A DNA stretch of 5,388 nt from an uncultured Oxalobacteraceae bacterium. GTDB lineage: Bacteria > Pseudomonadota > Gammaproteobacteria > Burkholderiales > Burkholderiaceae. The position numbers and the translations under genes are program-made. The notes beneath the pieces are model-generated. The model made no database searches, had not been told where the DNA came from, and saw only the letters and a program-made list of their open reading frames with translations. The DNA lies in assembly GCA_946479705.1 (NCBI GenBank), contig CAMLHI010000179.1:1-5388 (forward strand), in the 5' to 3' direction. This document shows positions 5,287 to 5,388 of the stretch, in pieces (the stretch's first letter is position 1; each line of letters begins with the position of its first letter).

Positions 5287-5345
5287 TACGTGCTCCCGGC
5301 ACACCCCCATTCGACAAGATTAGACAAGAAAGCATAGGAAATATC
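5287..5345 (+). promoter_or_regulatory. ilvN-ilvC spacer with the ilvC ribosome binding site
   Basis: A 59-base gap with no terminator-like hairpin, so read-through from ilvN to ilvC is expected. AGGAA at 5336-5340 ends five bases before the ilvC ATG. Two copies of GACAAGA (5313-5319 and 5323-5329) sit ten bases apart; no function is evident. Confidence 0.6.
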
Positions 5346-5388
5346 ATGAACGTTTTTTACGACAAAGACTGCGACCTCTCCCTCGTTA
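5346..5388 (+). CDS. ilvC: Ketol-acid reductoisomerase, N-terminal fragment (cut by window edge)
   Basis: Only 14 complete codons are present, reading MNVFYDKDCDLSLV. This agrees with the well-conserved start of betaproteobacterial ketol-acid reductoisomerases (M-K-V-F-Y-D-K-D-x-D-L-S-L), the NADPH-dependent enzyme that converts acetolactate to dihydroxyisovalerate in the step after IlvBN. Its place just after ilvBN and a good SD sequence five bases upstream support the call. The cofactor-binding and catalytic parts lie outside the window. Confidence 0.87.
   Translation, partial: MNVFYDKDCDLSLV

Overview
The window comes from a GC-rich proteobacterium, most likely a betaproteobacterium of the order Burkholderiales and plausibly an Oxalobacteraceae member (Massilia, Duganella or Janthinobacterium type). 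This rests on the protein style, on the ilvB-ilvN-ilvC order, and on a sigma factor gene followed by DUF3619, DUF3106 and RDD-family genes. The genus is an inference.

The window holds two divergent transcription units separated by a 496-base intergenic region. Leftward from position 2570 runs a tightly packed unit: an ECF-type RNA polymerase sigma factor, a single-pass DUF3619 membrane protein, an exported DUF3106 protein with LTxxQ-like motifs, an RDD-family membrane protein, and the start of a YbaK/EbsC-type aminoacyl-tRNA deacylase that runs off the left edge. The junctions are ATGA (4 bases shared), a 1-base gap, an 11-base overlap and an 11-base gap. This argues for co-transcription and, at two junctions without a clear Shine-Dalgarno (SD) sequence, for translational coupling. 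The layout resembles a sigma / membrane anti-sigma / periplasmic sensor module, but no function is proven for the middle genes.

Rightward from position 3067 lies the branched-chain amino acid operon: ilvB (acetolactate synthase large subunit), ilvN/ilvH (its valine-sensing regulatory subunit, starting on the base after the ilvB stop) and the first 14 codons of ilvC (ketol-acid reductoisomerase). Together they carry out the first two shared steps of valine, leucine and isoleucine synthesis.

The most interesting non-coding part is the ilv leader. A sigma70-like promoter near 2721-2749 would give an untranslated leader of about 310 bases. It holds several inverted repeats, some mutually exclusive, a 24-residue ORF ending in Leu/Val codons, a 10-base match to the 3' end of 16S rRNA, and an 8-codon mini-ORF that ends in an ATGA overlap with ilvB. 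No intrinsic terminator with a T-tract is visible, so if the leader regulates, translational or Rho-linked control is more likely than classical attenuation.
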